From Parvibaculum sp. (GTDB lineage: Bacteria > Pseudomonadota > Alphaproteobacteria > Parvibaculales > Parvibaculaceae), in contig JAEPQD010000001.1 of assembly GCA_017642695.1 (NCBI GenBank), positions 1,311,701-1,375,700 of the forward strand: DNA of 64,000 bases. Direction: 5' to 3'. Below are positions 11,201 to 19,998 of this stretch, piece after piece. The translations under genes were made by a program, and so were the position numbers. Position 1 is the stretch's first letter; every line of letters begins with the position of its first letter. The notes beneath the pieces were generated by a model. The model saw only the letters and a program-made list of their open reading frames with translations. It made no database searches and was not told the origin of the DNA.

Positions 11201-12304
11201 ATGATAAAGCGCCCAATTTCGGCGGACTCACATATTACTGAGCCACCGAACTGCTATACGGATTTTATCGACCGCGAGTTTCGCGACCGGGCACCGGTTG
11301 TGAAGCGCATTGAAGGAATTGGCGACGCATTCGTTGTCGATGGAATGGGGTCGCCAATTCCCATGGGACTTGTAGCCGCGGCTGGCAAGGATCCATCGAA
11401 AATAACGACTGACGGCGTTTCCTTCGATGAACTGTGGAGGAGTGGATGGGACGCGAAATTCCGCGTCGCCGATCAGGACAAGGACGGGATCGCCGCCGAG
11501 TTCATCTATCCAACTGTCGGCATGGTCATCTGCAACCATCCGGATTTCGATTACAAGAAAGCCTGCTTCGACGCTTACAATCGGTGGCTTCTGCAATATT
11601 GCTCCGAGGCGCCTGACAGGCTTTACGGTCTGGCGCAGGTGTCGATGCGCTCGCCCGAAGAAGGCGCGGCCGAGATACGGCAGGCGAAGGAGATGGGATT
11701 CCGCGGCGTGATGATGCCGGGCAACCCCGCAGTCGAGGATTACGACTCGCCGGTCTATGACAAGGTATGGGAAGCGGCCGTGGACGGCGGAATGCCGCTT
11801 TCATTCCATATCCTGACCGGCAAATCGGACAGCCTTCAAGGTCAGGTGCGCGGGCCCCGCATCAACGGATTTCTGTCGATCATTCGTGGCTGCCAGGACG
11901 TCATGGGCACGTTCATCTTTGGGGGCGTGTTCGACAGGTTCCCCGATCTGAAGCTCGTATGCGTCGAGGCTGATGCGGGCTGGGTTCCTCACTACATGTA
12001 TCGTATGGACCATGCCTACAAGCGGCATCGCTATTGGATGAAGGCGCCGCCGCTCAAGCGGTTGCCGAGTGAGTATTTCCACGACCACATCTATGTCACC
12101 TTTCAGGACGATTGGGTGGCCTTCAAGATGAAGGACATGTGCAATGTTCGCCGCCTGATGTGGGCGAACGATTTCCCCCACTCGGATTCCACGTGGCCTT
12201 GGTCCCAGCAGATGCTCGAAGAGCATACGAAGGGACTGAGTGAAGACGAACGTAACTGGATCTGTCACGACAACGTCGCTGAACTCTACAACATCGCTGT
12301 TTGA
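11201..12304 (+). CDS. Amidohydrolase family metal-dependent hydrolase (COG2159 type)
   Basis: A 367-residue TIM-barrel metallohydrolase related to 2-amino-3-carboxymuconate-semialdehyde decarboxylase and gamma-resorcylate decarboxylase. It has a modified N-terminal metal motif (SADSHITEPP), a central His in MPLSFHILTG, and the C-terminal MWANDFPHSDSTWP that carries the conserved Asp. Such proteins hydrolyse or decarboxylate ring- or keto-acid intermediates. A very strong ribosome site (GAGGGAGGAGG) precedes the ATG, suggesting high expression. It is the first gene of the long rightward run; the second amidohydrolase starts 52 bp after its stop. Confidence 0.85.
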   Translation: MIKRPISADSHITEPPNCYTDFIDREFRDRAPVVKRIEGIGDAFVVDGMGSPIPMGLVAAAGKDPSKITTDGVSFDELWRSGWDAKFRVADQDKDGIAAEFIYPTVGMVICNHPDFDYKKACFDAYNRWLLQYCSEAPDRLYGLAQVSMRSPEEGAAEIRQAKEMGFRGVMMPGNPAVEDYDSPVYDKVWEAAVDGGMPLSFHILTGKSDSLQGQVRGPRINGFLSIIRGCQDVMGTFIFGGVFDRFPDLKLVCVEADAGWVPHYMYRMDHAYKRHRYWMKAPPLKRLPSEYFHDHIYVTFQDDWVAFKMKDMCNVRRLMWANDFPHSDSTWPWSQQMLEEHTKGLSEDERNWICHDNVAELYNIAV

Positions 12305-12356
12305 TACCGTATTTGGTCGCCGGGGTCGGGTTTGCAATGGCGGCGCGGGAGGGATC

Positions 12357-14042
12357 ATGAATTACGATATGGCGATCACGGGAGGGCGGATTGTCGATGG
12401 TACCGGCGCACCGGCTTATGCCGGTGACGTCGGGATTCGCGACGGTCGAATTGTCACCCTGGGAAAGTTGAACGGAGAGGCGAAGGCCGTCATTGATGCG
12501 CGTGGACATGTGGTGGCGCCTGGCGTCGTGGACATCCACACTCATTATGACGCCCAGCTTCTTTGGGATGAAAAGTTGTCGATTTCGCCATGGCATGGCG
12601 TAACGACCGTGGTCATCGGAAACTGCGGGTTCGGCATCGCGCCGACCCGCAGGGAGCACCGCGGGCTCATCCTTCGCACGCTGGAAAACGTTGAGGGCAT
12701 GAGTGTCAGGGCGCTTGAGGCCGGACTTGGCGAGGACTGGCCATTCGAGACATTTCCCGAATATCTCGATACTGTCGAAAAACGCGGCACACTGATCAAT
12801 GTGGCCGTGCTGCTGGGGCATACGCCGCTGCGTATGTTCGTAGTCGGTCCGGATTCAACCCGGCGAACATCGCAAACGGACGAAGTCCGGCAGATGAAGC
12901 GGTTGATGCGGGAAGGGCTCGACGCCGGTGCCCTGGGATTCGCCACGTCGAAGTCGCCGACACATGTAGGCTTTGAAGGGCTGCCCGTGCCGAGCCGGCT
13001 TGCCGAATTCGACGAGATCCGGGAGATCGCGTCCGCATTGGGCGAGGCGGGTGCCGGCATGATCCAGGCCACAATCGGACGCGAGTTGTCATTCGACGAG
13101 TTCGCTGAATTGAACCGCGTTTCAGGGCGGCATGTCAGTTGGACTGCATTGCTTGGCGGCGGAGGCGTGCTGAATGTCGGTTCCGCAGCGGACCAATTGG
13201 CGCGCTCAAGGGAATTGCAGGCGGCCGGGTTTGAAGTCTTTCCGCAGGTCACCTGCCGGCCGCTGAACTTCGAGTTCCGCTTCGATCAGCCGTTCCTGTT
13301 TCAGAGCATGCCAGTTTTTGCGCCGGTGAACAGGGCCAGTCACGGCGAAAAGCTGAAGTACTACGCGGATGATACATTCAGGGCCGCATTCAGGGAGGCG
13401 GTCCGCGGACCTGTTCTTGATGCCTGGAACAAGTCGGTGATCTCCTACTGCCCCGACCGGCCTGAATTGAGCGAGCGGCTGGTGTGCGAAGTGGCGGCCG
13501 AGCTTGGTTGCAATTCGATCGATCTCGCGCTGGACATGTCGGTGCGAAGCGATCTGCAGGCGCGGTTCCGCGTGCCGGTCGCGAATTCGGACGAGAGCGA
13601 GGTCGAAACCCTGCTGCGCGATCCCTGCACGGTTCTCGGCCTGTCCGATGCCGGCGCGCATGCAAGCCAGTTGTGCGACGCCTGTTTTTCAACCCACCTC
13701 CTGGGACACTGGGTGAGAGAAAAGCGCGCCCTGAGTCTGGAAGAAGCCGTCCGTATGCTGACCTCACGGCCGGCGGAGGTTTTCGGCCTGAAGGATCGGG
13801 GTCGGCTGGCGGAAGGTGTGCCGGCCGACATCTTCATATTCGATCCGGAGACGATCGGCGCAAAGCCCCTGCGCCGCGTTCACGACCTTCCCGCCGGCGA
13901 GGACCGGCTTGTGTCCGACGCGTTGGGGGTATTGGCAGTCATTGTCAACGGGACTTTGATCCGCCGCGATGGCGCCGATGTTCATGATGACAGCAGCCAA
14001 TCTCTGCCGGGCCGGCTCCTGCGCCATGGCAAGGCCAGCTGA
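12357..14042 (+). CDS. N-acyl-D-amino-acid deacylase family amidohydrolase
   Basis: A 561-residue amidohydrolase of the D-aminoacylase/dihydroorotase-like class. The N-terminal beta sandwich (DMAITGGRIVDGTG) is followed by the metal-binding segment GVVDIHTHYDAQ, then VIGNCGFGIAP and the late GLSDAGAHASQL and LTSRPAEVFGL segments. Members hydrolyse N-acyl bonds, but relatives in acyl-CoA clusters of alphaproteobacteria are uncharacterised. The frame opens upstream inside the preceding gene; the ATG at 12357 is preferred because GGGAGGG precedes it and the protein start matches the family. It is probably co-transcribed with its neighbours. Confidence 0.83.
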   Translation: MNYDMAITGGRIVDGTGAPAYAGDVGIRDGRIVTLGKLNGEAKAVIDARGHVVAPGVVDIHTHYDAQLLWDEKLSISPWHGVTTVVIGNCGFGIAPTRREHRGLILRTLENVEGMSVRALEAGLGEDWPFETFPEYLDTVEKRGTLINVAVLLGHTPLRMFVVGPDSTRRTSQTDEVRQMKRLMREGLDAGALGFATSKSPTHVGFEGLPVPSRLAEFDEIREIASALGEAGAGMIQATIGRELSFDEFAELNRVSGRHVSWTALLGGGGVLNVGSAADQLARSRELQAAGFEVFPQVTCRPLNFEFRFDQPFLFQSMPVFAPVNRASHGEKLKYYADDTFRAAFREAVRGPVLDAWNKSVISYCPDRPELSERLVCEVAAELGCNSIDLALDMSVRSDLQARFRVPVANSDESEVETLLRDPCTVLGLSDAGAHASQLCDACFSTHLLGHWVREKRALSLEEAVRMLTSRPAEVFGLKDRGRLAEGVPADIFIFDPETIGAKPLRRVHDLPAGEDRLVSDALGVLAVIVNGTLIRRDGADVHDDSSQSLPGRLLRHGKAS

Positions 14043-14135
14043 TCAAATATGGACTCGCACATGTAGGCCGGCTTCCTGTAGGAAAATCTCCGGGCTGGGG
14101 AAAGAAATACTCAAGAACAAACGGATGACGTTCAA

Positions 14136-15302
14136 ATGAACTTTGGAAACAAGGCGGCGATCGTTGGCATTGGAGAAACCGAGTATGTCAAGGGAGCGGA
14201 ACAGACAGCAGTAGATATGATGCTTGAAGCGTCGAGGCGCGCCATTGCGGATGCGGGCCTCAAGCCAAGCGATATGGACGGGATGGTTCCGCCACCGGTC
14301 TACACCACTTCCGAGGAAATGGCGGCCAATCTGGGTGTCGATGTCCTGCGTTATGCGTCGACCGTGCATATGGGGGGCGCGAGCCCGACAACCGCGCTGC
14401 AGAACGCCGCGATGGCTGTGGCGGCCGGGCTTTGCAATAATGTTCTCGTTGTCCTCGGCTGGAACGGATACTCGGCGCTGCGCCCGAAAGCTGGCGTTGC
14501 GCCCAGCCGCAAGATGAATATGAATACTCTCACGCGCACCATTCAAGGCTATTACCTGCCTTATGGTGTATTCCTCCCGGTGCAGATGTATTCCTGGCTC
14601 GCGATGCGGCATGCCCAATTGTACAATGTCGGGCCAGAGGCAACGGGGTGGATCTCGCTGGCCTGCCGCAAGCACGCGCAGCTTAACGAACGTGCTTTTA
14701 CTTGCGGCAAGCCGATCACCATGGATGACTACATGGGATCGCGCATGGTCAGCGCGCCTCTGCGTCTTTTGGATTGTTGTCTTGAGACGGACGGTGCTTG
14801 CGCCGTGGTCGTGACCAGCGTCGACCGCGCAAAGGATTCGCCGCATCGTCCGGTCTACATTGCCGGAGCCGCGGAAGGGCACCCTTACCCGGCTGACGAT
14901 ATTCCCTCGCGCCCCGATCCCTTCAAGATCGGATTGAGTTACGCGGCGGAGCGCGCTTTCGCCATGGCAGGCGTCAAGCCGCAGGATATGGACTTCCTTC
15001 AGGTCTATGACTGCTTCACATATGTCGTGCTGCTTCAGCTCGAGGCCATGGGCTATTGCGAACCCGGTGGTGCGCTCGACTTCGTGAAGGATGGCCAGAT
15101 CGAATTGGGCGGAAAGTTTCCGCTCAACACCCATGGCGGGCTGTTGAGCGAGGCGCATGTGTGGGGCCTGAATCACGTGGTCGAAGCCGTGCGGCAATTG
15201 CGGGGCACCGCAGGCAAGCGCCAGGTGCAGGACGCCGAGATTGGACTTGTCACGGGATGGGGTGATCTCGGTGACGGTAGCATCGCGATTCTCAGGAGGT
15301 AG
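14136..15302 (+). CDS. Thiolase-like protein (SCP-x/Ltp type), probably an aldolase or thiolase with DUF35 partner
   Basis: A 388-residue thiolase-superfamily protein. The fold is clear from [11 protein letters not shown] at the start and [30 protein letters not shown] near the end. The nucleophile Cys region of true thiolases is replaced by [17 protein letters not shown] (no Cys), and the C-terminal CHP motif is replaced by GGLLSEAH. This matches lipid-transfer/Ltp2-like proteins, which work with a DUF35 protein. In steroid degraders Ltp2 plus a DUF35 domain is a retro-aldolase that shortens the side chain. The DUF35 gene begins about 5 bp after its stop. Thiolase versus aldolase activity cannot be decided from sequence alone. 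Confidence 0.83.
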   Translation: MNFGNKAAIVGIGETEYVKGAEQTAVDMMLEASRRAIADAGLKPSDMDGMVPPPVYTTSEEMAANLGVDVLRYASTVHMGGASPTTALQNAAMAVAAGLCNNVLVVLGWNGYSALRPKAGVAPSRKMNMNTLTRTIQGYYLPYGVFLPVQMYSWLAMRHAQLYNVGPEATGWISLACRKHAQLNERAFTCGKPITMDDYMGSRMVSAPLRLLDCCLETDGACAVVVTSVDRAKDSPHRPVYIAGAAEGHPYPADDIPSRPDPFKIGLSYAAERAFAMAGVKPQDMDFLQVYDCFTYVVLLQLEAMGYCEPGGALDFVKDGQIELGGKFPLNTHGGLLSEAHVWGLNHVVEAVRQLRGTAGKRQVQDAEIGLVTGWGDLGDGSIAILRR

Positions 15303-15306
15303 AGTG

Positions 15307-15747
15307 ATGGAATCCGGGAAGCCTAAATATCCACGTCCGGTCACAGACGATCCATTGGACGCCAAATTTTGGGAATTGTGTCAAACCGGCCGTCTCCATT
15401 TCCAGCGATGCGAAGATTGCGGAAGCTGGCGATTCCTGCCGCGCTATATGTGCGCGAAATGCGGGTCGGCGGCGTATGAATGGCGGCCGGTCGCGGGGCG
15501 CGGACGTGTTTTCTCGTGGACGGTCACCTACCAGCCCTTTCACCCGGCATTTGCTGCCGATGTGCCTTACATAGCGGCGGTGATCGAGCTTGATGAGGGC
15601 GTCCGCATGGCGACGCGATTGCTCGATTGCGATCCGCAAGCCGTTACACTCGATATGCCGGTCGCCCTTACTTTCAAGGATATCGGAGACGGTTTTCAAC
15701 TGCCGTGTTTCCATCCGGTCTCCGCCGAACGGGCTCCAGCCAGGTAA
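15307..15747 (+). CDS. Zn-ribbon/OB-fold DUF35 protein, partner of the thiolase-like protein
   Basis: A 146-residue protein. An N-terminal helix and rubredoxin-like zinc ribbon with two CxxC pairs (CEDCG and CAKCG) precede an OB fold (GRGRVFSWTVTYQPFHPAF onward). DUF35 proteins bind acyl-CoA and form complexes with Ltp-type thiolase-like proteins. Either GTG at 15304 or ATG at 15307 can be the start; AGGAGG lies within the end of the preceding gene. The near-zero spacing shows translational coupling with the thiolase-like gene, as expected for subunits of one enzyme. Acyl-CoA dehydrogenase genes follow. Confidence 0.85.
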   Translation: MESGKPKYPRPVTDDPLDAKFWELCQTGRLHFQRCEDCGSWRFLPRYMCAKCGSAAYEWRPVAGRGRVFSWTVTYQPFHPAFAADVPYIAAVIELDEGVRMATRLLDCDPQAVTLDMPVALTFKDIGDGFQLPCFHPVSAERAPAR

Positions 15748-15773
15748 TAAATAATAGAAACGGGGAGATCAAA

Positions 15774-16976
15774 ATGGATTTGGCGTATGGCCCGAAGTAC
15801 GAGGCCTTTCGAAAGGAAGTCAGCGACTTTCTTGCGAAGTATCGCGATAAGGCTCCGAAGGGCCTCGGCGCGGCAGGCCGCCCTTCAAAGGAAGCCTGCG
15901 CATGGCAGCAGCTGCTGATCGAGCACGGGTATGCAGCCCGTACGATTCCGAAGGAGTATGGCGGTTACGGCGCAGAGCCCGACATACTTGTGTCCCGCAT
16001 TATCGCCGAGGAGTTTTCCGCTGCCAGGGTTCCCGCTGGCCTGCAAAATCAGGGCATCTCGATGCTCGTGCCTACCTTGCTTGAACTGGGAACCGAAGAA
16101 CAGAAACGGAAATGGATTGCGCCGACCTTGCGCGGCGAGGTCGTATGGTGCCAGGGCTATTCCGAGCCCGGCTCCGGCTCCGACCTTGCAAGCCTTCAGA
16201 CCAAGGCGGTGCTTGACGGTGACGAGTGGGTAATCAACGGCCAGAAGATCTGGACGAGCACAGCTCATGAAGCCGATATGATCTTCTGCCTGGTTCGCAC
16301 CGAGCCGGACAAGCCCAAGCATGAAGGGATCAGTTACCTCATCTTTTCAATGACGACGCCGGGCATTGAAGTACGCCCGTTGAAGACGATGACCGGCCAT
16401 GCGGAGTTCAATGAGACCTTCTTTACCGATGTAAGGGTGCCCAAGGACCAGATCGTCGGACAGCGCGGTCAGGGATGGTTCGTCGCGAATGCGACACTCA
16501 AGCACGAACGCGGTATGCTGGGCGATCCCAGTGCGATGGAGGACAGATTCCAGGCTCTCGTCGATGTCATGGAATCGGAAACCCTTGACGGCCAGCGCGC
16601 CGTTGACAACCCCATATTGCGCGATCGCCTGATCAGGCTGCAGGCCGAGCTTGCGGCAATGAAGTTCAATGGCCTTCGTCTTTTGACGTGTGCAAGCAAA
16701 GGCGAAGACCCCGGGGTTGCACGCCTCATCGTCAAGCTTCAGTCATGCGAACTGTCACACCAAATGTCGGCTCTGGCCATCGATGCGATGGGCGAGATGG
16801 GCATCCTCTACGATGACAGCCCCTATCTGCGAAGTCACGGATCCTGGCAATGGGGTTACATGTTCCAGCTTGGCCTCATCATCGGTGGCGGAACCGCCCA
16901 GATTCAGAAAAACATTATCTCGGAGCGTGGGCTCGGTATGCCACGCGAACCGAAGCTCGCGAAGGCAGGGAACTGA
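15774..16976 (+). CDS. Acyl-CoA dehydrogenase (subunit A of a likely heteromeric pair)
   Basis: A 400-residue FAD enzyme that introduces a 2,3-double bond into an acyl-CoA. The family signatures are present: WCQGYSEPGSGSDLASLQT for FAD/substrate contact, GQKIWTSTAHEADMIFCLVRT, and the C-terminal GGGTAQIQKNIISERGLG. A longer frame opens at 15627 inside the DUF35 gene; the ATG at 15774 after GGGGAG is the natural start. The second acyl-CoA dehydrogenase begins 4 bp after its stop. Adjacent unequal dehydrogenase genes typically encode alpha2beta2 enzymes, as in steroid side-chain catabolism (FadE28/29). Confidence 0.88.
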   Translation: MDLAYGPKYEAFRKEVSDFLAKYRDKAPKGLGAAGRPSKEACAWQQLLIEHGYAARTIPKEYGGYGAEPDILVSRIIAEEFSAARVPAGLQNQGISMLVPTLLELGTEEQKRKWIAPTLRGEVVWCQGYSEPGSGSDLASLQTKAVLDGDEWVINGQKIWTSTAHEADMIFCLVRTEPDKPKHEGISYLIFSMTTPGIEVRPLKTMTGHAEFNETFFTDVRVPKDQIVGQRGQGWFVANATLKHERGMLGDPSAMEDRFQALVDVMESETLDGQRAVDNPILRDRLIRLQAELAAMKFNGLRLLTCASKGEDPGVARLIVKLQSCELSHQMSALAIDAMGEMGILYDDSPYLRSHGSWQWGYMFQLGLIIGGGTAQIQKNIISERGLGMPREPKLAKAGN

Positions 16977-16979
16977 CAC

Positions 16980-18065
16980 ATGGAATTTGGACTTTCCGAA
17001 GAGCAACGGCTGTTGCAGGACAGCGTCAACCGTTTTCTCGACAAGAACGTGTCCCTGGATCGTGTACGCCAGGCCGCTGAATCGACGCATGCGATCCAGC
17101 GTGACATCTGGAGTGGCATCGCCGAACTCGGGCTGGTGGGCATGATTGTCCCGCAAGACTATGGCGGCATGGGCCTCGGTTTTCTCGATGCGGCCCTGGT
17201 CCAGGAGGCCTTGGGCTATCACGTGGCTCCGACGCCTTTCACGGGCGCTGCAATCCTCGCGCCGTTGGCGTTGATGCTTGCGGGCAGCGAAAAGCAAAAG
17301 GAACGTTGGCTGCCGACAATCGCATCCGGGGAAGCGGTTGCCGCGGTCGCGATCAACGAAGCGACAGGCGTCCGCGAAGGCGCGGGTATCGTCTCCAGCG
17401 GCGGCAAGCTTTCCGGTAAGGCGCTTTTCGTTATGGACTGGGCGGAAGCGGATCTGTTCATTGTGTCCGATATGTCGGGTGGCCTTCATCTCGTCAGCCC
17501 TGAAACTGAAGGCGTTTCCCTGCAGGCGCTCAATACCATCGACAGAACCCGCTCATTTGGTGAAGTCGTTCTGAACGGCGCAGAGGCGGAGAAGTTGCCG
17601 GGCGGCAGCAGGGTGGTGGTCGAGCGGCTCGTCGATGCGGGGCGCGTGATGCTCGCTGCGGATACGCTGGGCACCGGCCAGCATATGATAGAAAAAGCAG
17701 TGACATATGCGGGAGACCGCAAGCAGTTCGGACGCGTTATCGGATCGTTCCAGGCGGTCAAACATTTATGTGCGGAAATGGCCGCGTCACTGGAGCCGTG
17801 CCGGTCACTGGTCTGGTACGCCGCTCATGCGCTGGATGCTGTGCCTGAGGATGCCCGGTTGATGGCATGTCATGCCAAGAGCCATACGTCGGATGTCGGC
17901 CGTTTTGTGGCCCGCACGGCGACGGAGGTGCATGGTGGCATGGGGTTCACAGATCTCCTGGGCCTCCATTACTGGTTCAAGCGCATAGGGGTCAACCGGC
18001 AGATTCTCGGCGGTCCGGAGCAGGTTCGGCTCGATGCCGCTCGCCTTCAGGGCTGGGTGGCATAA
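16980..18065 (+). CDS. Acyl-CoA dehydrogenase (subunit B of a likely heteromeric pair)
   Basis: A 361-residue acyl-CoA dehydrogenase homologue, shorter than its neighbour. It begins EFGLSEEQRLLQDSVNRFL, has IVPQDYGGMGLGFLDAALVQEALGY, a helical domain with TYAGDRKQFGRVIGSFQAVKH, and ends RTATEVHGGMGFTDLLGLHYWFKR. The central FAD loop of the partner (SEPGSGSD) is replaced here by NEATGVREGAG, so it may supply only half of the cofactor or catalytic site in a heterotetramer. It starts 4 bp after the previous stop, so equimolar expression is likely. Confidence 0.87.
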   Translation: MEFGLSEEQRLLQDSVNRFLDKNVSLDRVRQAAESTHAIQRDIWSGIAELGLVGMIVPQDYGGMGLGFLDAALVQEALGYHVAPTPFTGAAILAPLALMLAGSEKQKERWLPTIASGEAVAAVAINEATGVREGAGIVSSGGKLSGKALFVMDWAEADLFIVSDMSGGLHLVSPETEGVSLQALNTIDRTRSFGEVVLNGAEAEKLPGGSRVVVERLVDAGRVMLAADTLGTGQHMIEKAVTYAGDRKQFGRVIGSFQAVKHLCAEMAASLEPCRSLVWYAAHALDAVPEDARLMACHAKSHTSDVGRFVARTATEVHGGMGFTDLLGLHYWFKRIGVNRQILGGPEQVRLDAARLQGWVA

Positions 18066-18174
18066 GATTGCATGGATAGCGGGTGTGGCATCCATTGTGG
18101 GCTGCGCAGCGCAATTCACGTATTTCTCCGGGGAGTTTGCGCAAGGCGCAGGATAGAGAAGATGGAAATCGAAA

Positions 18175-19374
18175 ATGAAAATTAATTTGTCCAGGGAAGA
18201 TGAAGCCTTTCGCGGTGAAGTCCGGGAGTTCCTTGCAGAGAAGTTGCCGCCTGAACTTGCTTCGATGGATACAGTTGGTGCATCTGCCAGCCGTTCGATG
18301 CTGAAGCGGTGGCATAAGGCTCTGTTTGAACGCGGCTGGATTGCCGTGAACTGGCCGAAGGAATATGGCGGTACGGGCTGGAATCCGACCCAGAAGTTCG
18401 TGTTCAACGAGGAGCTTGCGCTTGCCAACGCGCCGCGCCTGTCGCCCTTCGGCTTGTCGATGGTTGGACCCGTTATCTATACTTTCGGCAACGAAGAACA
18501 GAAGAAGCAGCATCTGCCCGGAATCCTGTCGGGAGATGTATGGTGGTGTCAGGGTTATTCCGAACCCGGCTCAGGCTCCGATCTTGCCTCTCTGAAGACC
18601 CGCGCAACGCGCGACGGCGATCACTATGTGGTCAACGGTCAGAAGATCTGGACGTCATATGCGCATGAGGCCGACTGGATTTTCTGTCTCGTGCGTACGG
18701 ACGAGACGGCCAAGCAGCAGGAAGGTATTTCTTTTCTTCTCATCGATATGAAATCACCAGGGATCGAGGTGAGGCCTATCGTATCGATTGACGGTCTGCA
18801 CCACCTGAACGAAGTCTTCTTCACCGACGTAAGGGTGCCTGTCTCCAACCGTATCGGGGAAGAGAACAAGGGTTGGACCTATGCGAAATTCCTGCTCGTG
18901 CACGAGCGGACAGGTATCGCGGGCGTGCCTGAGTCGAAGCGCAAGATCGCACAAATCCGGAAGATTGCGGAAACGGAACGCGCGAGCGATGGTTGCCGTC
19001 TGCGCGACGACGATGCATTTATGACGAAGCTGGCCAAAATCGAGGTGAAGCTGACGGGGCTCGAATACACGAACCTCCGTATCGTCGCCGACGCGGCAGC
19101 AGGCAGAGCGCCCGGCCCATCTTCTTCAATTCTCAAGATTGTGGGAACCGAGGTTCAGCAGGCATTGTCGGAATTGGCGGTGGAAGCTGTCGCGTATTAC
19201 GCGATGCCCTTCCAGAAAGATCATTTGCTTGGCACTGCGAATGAGGCTCAGGTCGGTCCCGGCTATGCTGTGAGCGTAACCAGTTCCTATAACTTCGGCC
19301 GCGCCGCTTCGATCTATGGCGGTTCAAACGAAATACAGCGCAATGTGATCGCCAAGGCGGTTCTCGGTCTTTGA
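18175..19374 (+). CDS. Acyl-CoA dehydrogenase
   Basis: A 399-residue acyl-CoA dehydrogenase. It has the signatures WWCQGYSEPGSGSDLASLKT, GQKIWTSYAHEADWIFCLVRT and the C-terminal GRAASIYGGSNEIQRNVIAKAVLGL. It resembles the 15774 gene product strongly and is probably an in-cluster paralogue with different substrate preference. No half-site partner is adjacent: the preceding gene ends 109 bp upstream, and a 620-bp gene-poor stretch follows. It could act alone as a homotetramer or share the small subunit. Confidence 0.88.
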   Translation: MKINLSREDEAFRGEVREFLAEKLPPELASMDTVGASASRSMLKRWHKALFERGWIAVNWPKEYGGTGWNPTQKFVFNEELALANAPRLSPFGLSMVGPVIYTFGNEEQKKQHLPGILSGDVWWCQGYSEPGSGSDLASLKTRATRDGDHYVVNGQKIWTSYAHEADWIFCLVRTDETAKQQEGISFLLIDMKSPGIEVRPIVSIDGLHHLNEVFFTDVRVPVSNRIGEENKGWTYAKFLLVHERTGIAGVPESKRKIAQIRKIAETERASDGCRLRDDDAFMTKLAKIEVKLTGLEYTNLRIVADAAAGRAPGPSSSILKIVGTEVQQALSELAVEAVAYYAMPFQKDHLLGTANEAQVGPGYAVSVTSSYNFGRAASIYGGSNEIQRNVIAKAVLGL

Positions 19375-19998
19375 GGCCGGGAACCGGGTTGCCGCGTCGG
19401 GTTGGTCGCGGGTCCGGTCCAGCGTGCTTGTCTTGCGTGGAAGGTTCTTCACGAAGGGCTCAAGCACGTTCGGGCCGAAACGGCGCTCTTGACCGATCGC
19501 AGGGCCAGTCTCCACTCTTCGTCCTTCGGCGCGCCGGCTCCATGACCGGGTTCATCGGTCATGTGGGTCAAAGCGCCGGGGGCGATGTCTGTATGTCTTC
19601 CGAAGATGAAACTTGATGGCTGCGTTCCATTCCTCCGGCGACATGTTCGCGGGTACAGCGTGGCGGCTGTGTGCTGCAGCCGCGGCGTTTGCCCGCACGC
19701 GGAGACTGTTCTCCGGCTGCAGCTCGGCGATGAACGCAACCCGGTCCGCGAAAGAGGCTGGCCTTGTCCGGCTTGCGATATCAGTTGATGAAGGTGAACC
19801 GGAAACTTGGCCGCTGTATTGCCCGACCGCTCACCGGTCTCGTCAAACAGTCACAGTGTTTTTTGAAAGCTATGGGCACATCGCACTTAAGAGAAATTGC
19901 CGCGCCTGTCCCCTGTGCGAAGACACCGGCCATCGCGCGAAGACCGTCTGGACACCGTCAGACCGATACGGTATGCACGAGTAATTCATGATAAGGAT
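19375..19998. other. Gene-poor stretch, possible decayed coding remnant on the minus strand
   Basis: I find no gene I can support here. On the minus strand a frame without a confident start runs from about 19770 to 19560 and encodes text such as AFIAELQPENSL and NMSPEEWNAAIKF that looks protein-like, then hits a stop. A second minus frame with NVLEPFVKNLPRKT continues nearer 19400. This pattern could be a frameshifted relic of one protein, but I cannot name the family. The stretch separates the third acyl-CoA dehydrogenase gene from the second thiolase-like gene. Confidence 0.3.

Noticed and set aside
14043..15365. Long minus-strand open frame (440 aa) opposite the thiolase-like gene
   Set aside because: It is a mirror of a clearly conserved gene, has no recognisable motif and arises from codon bias.
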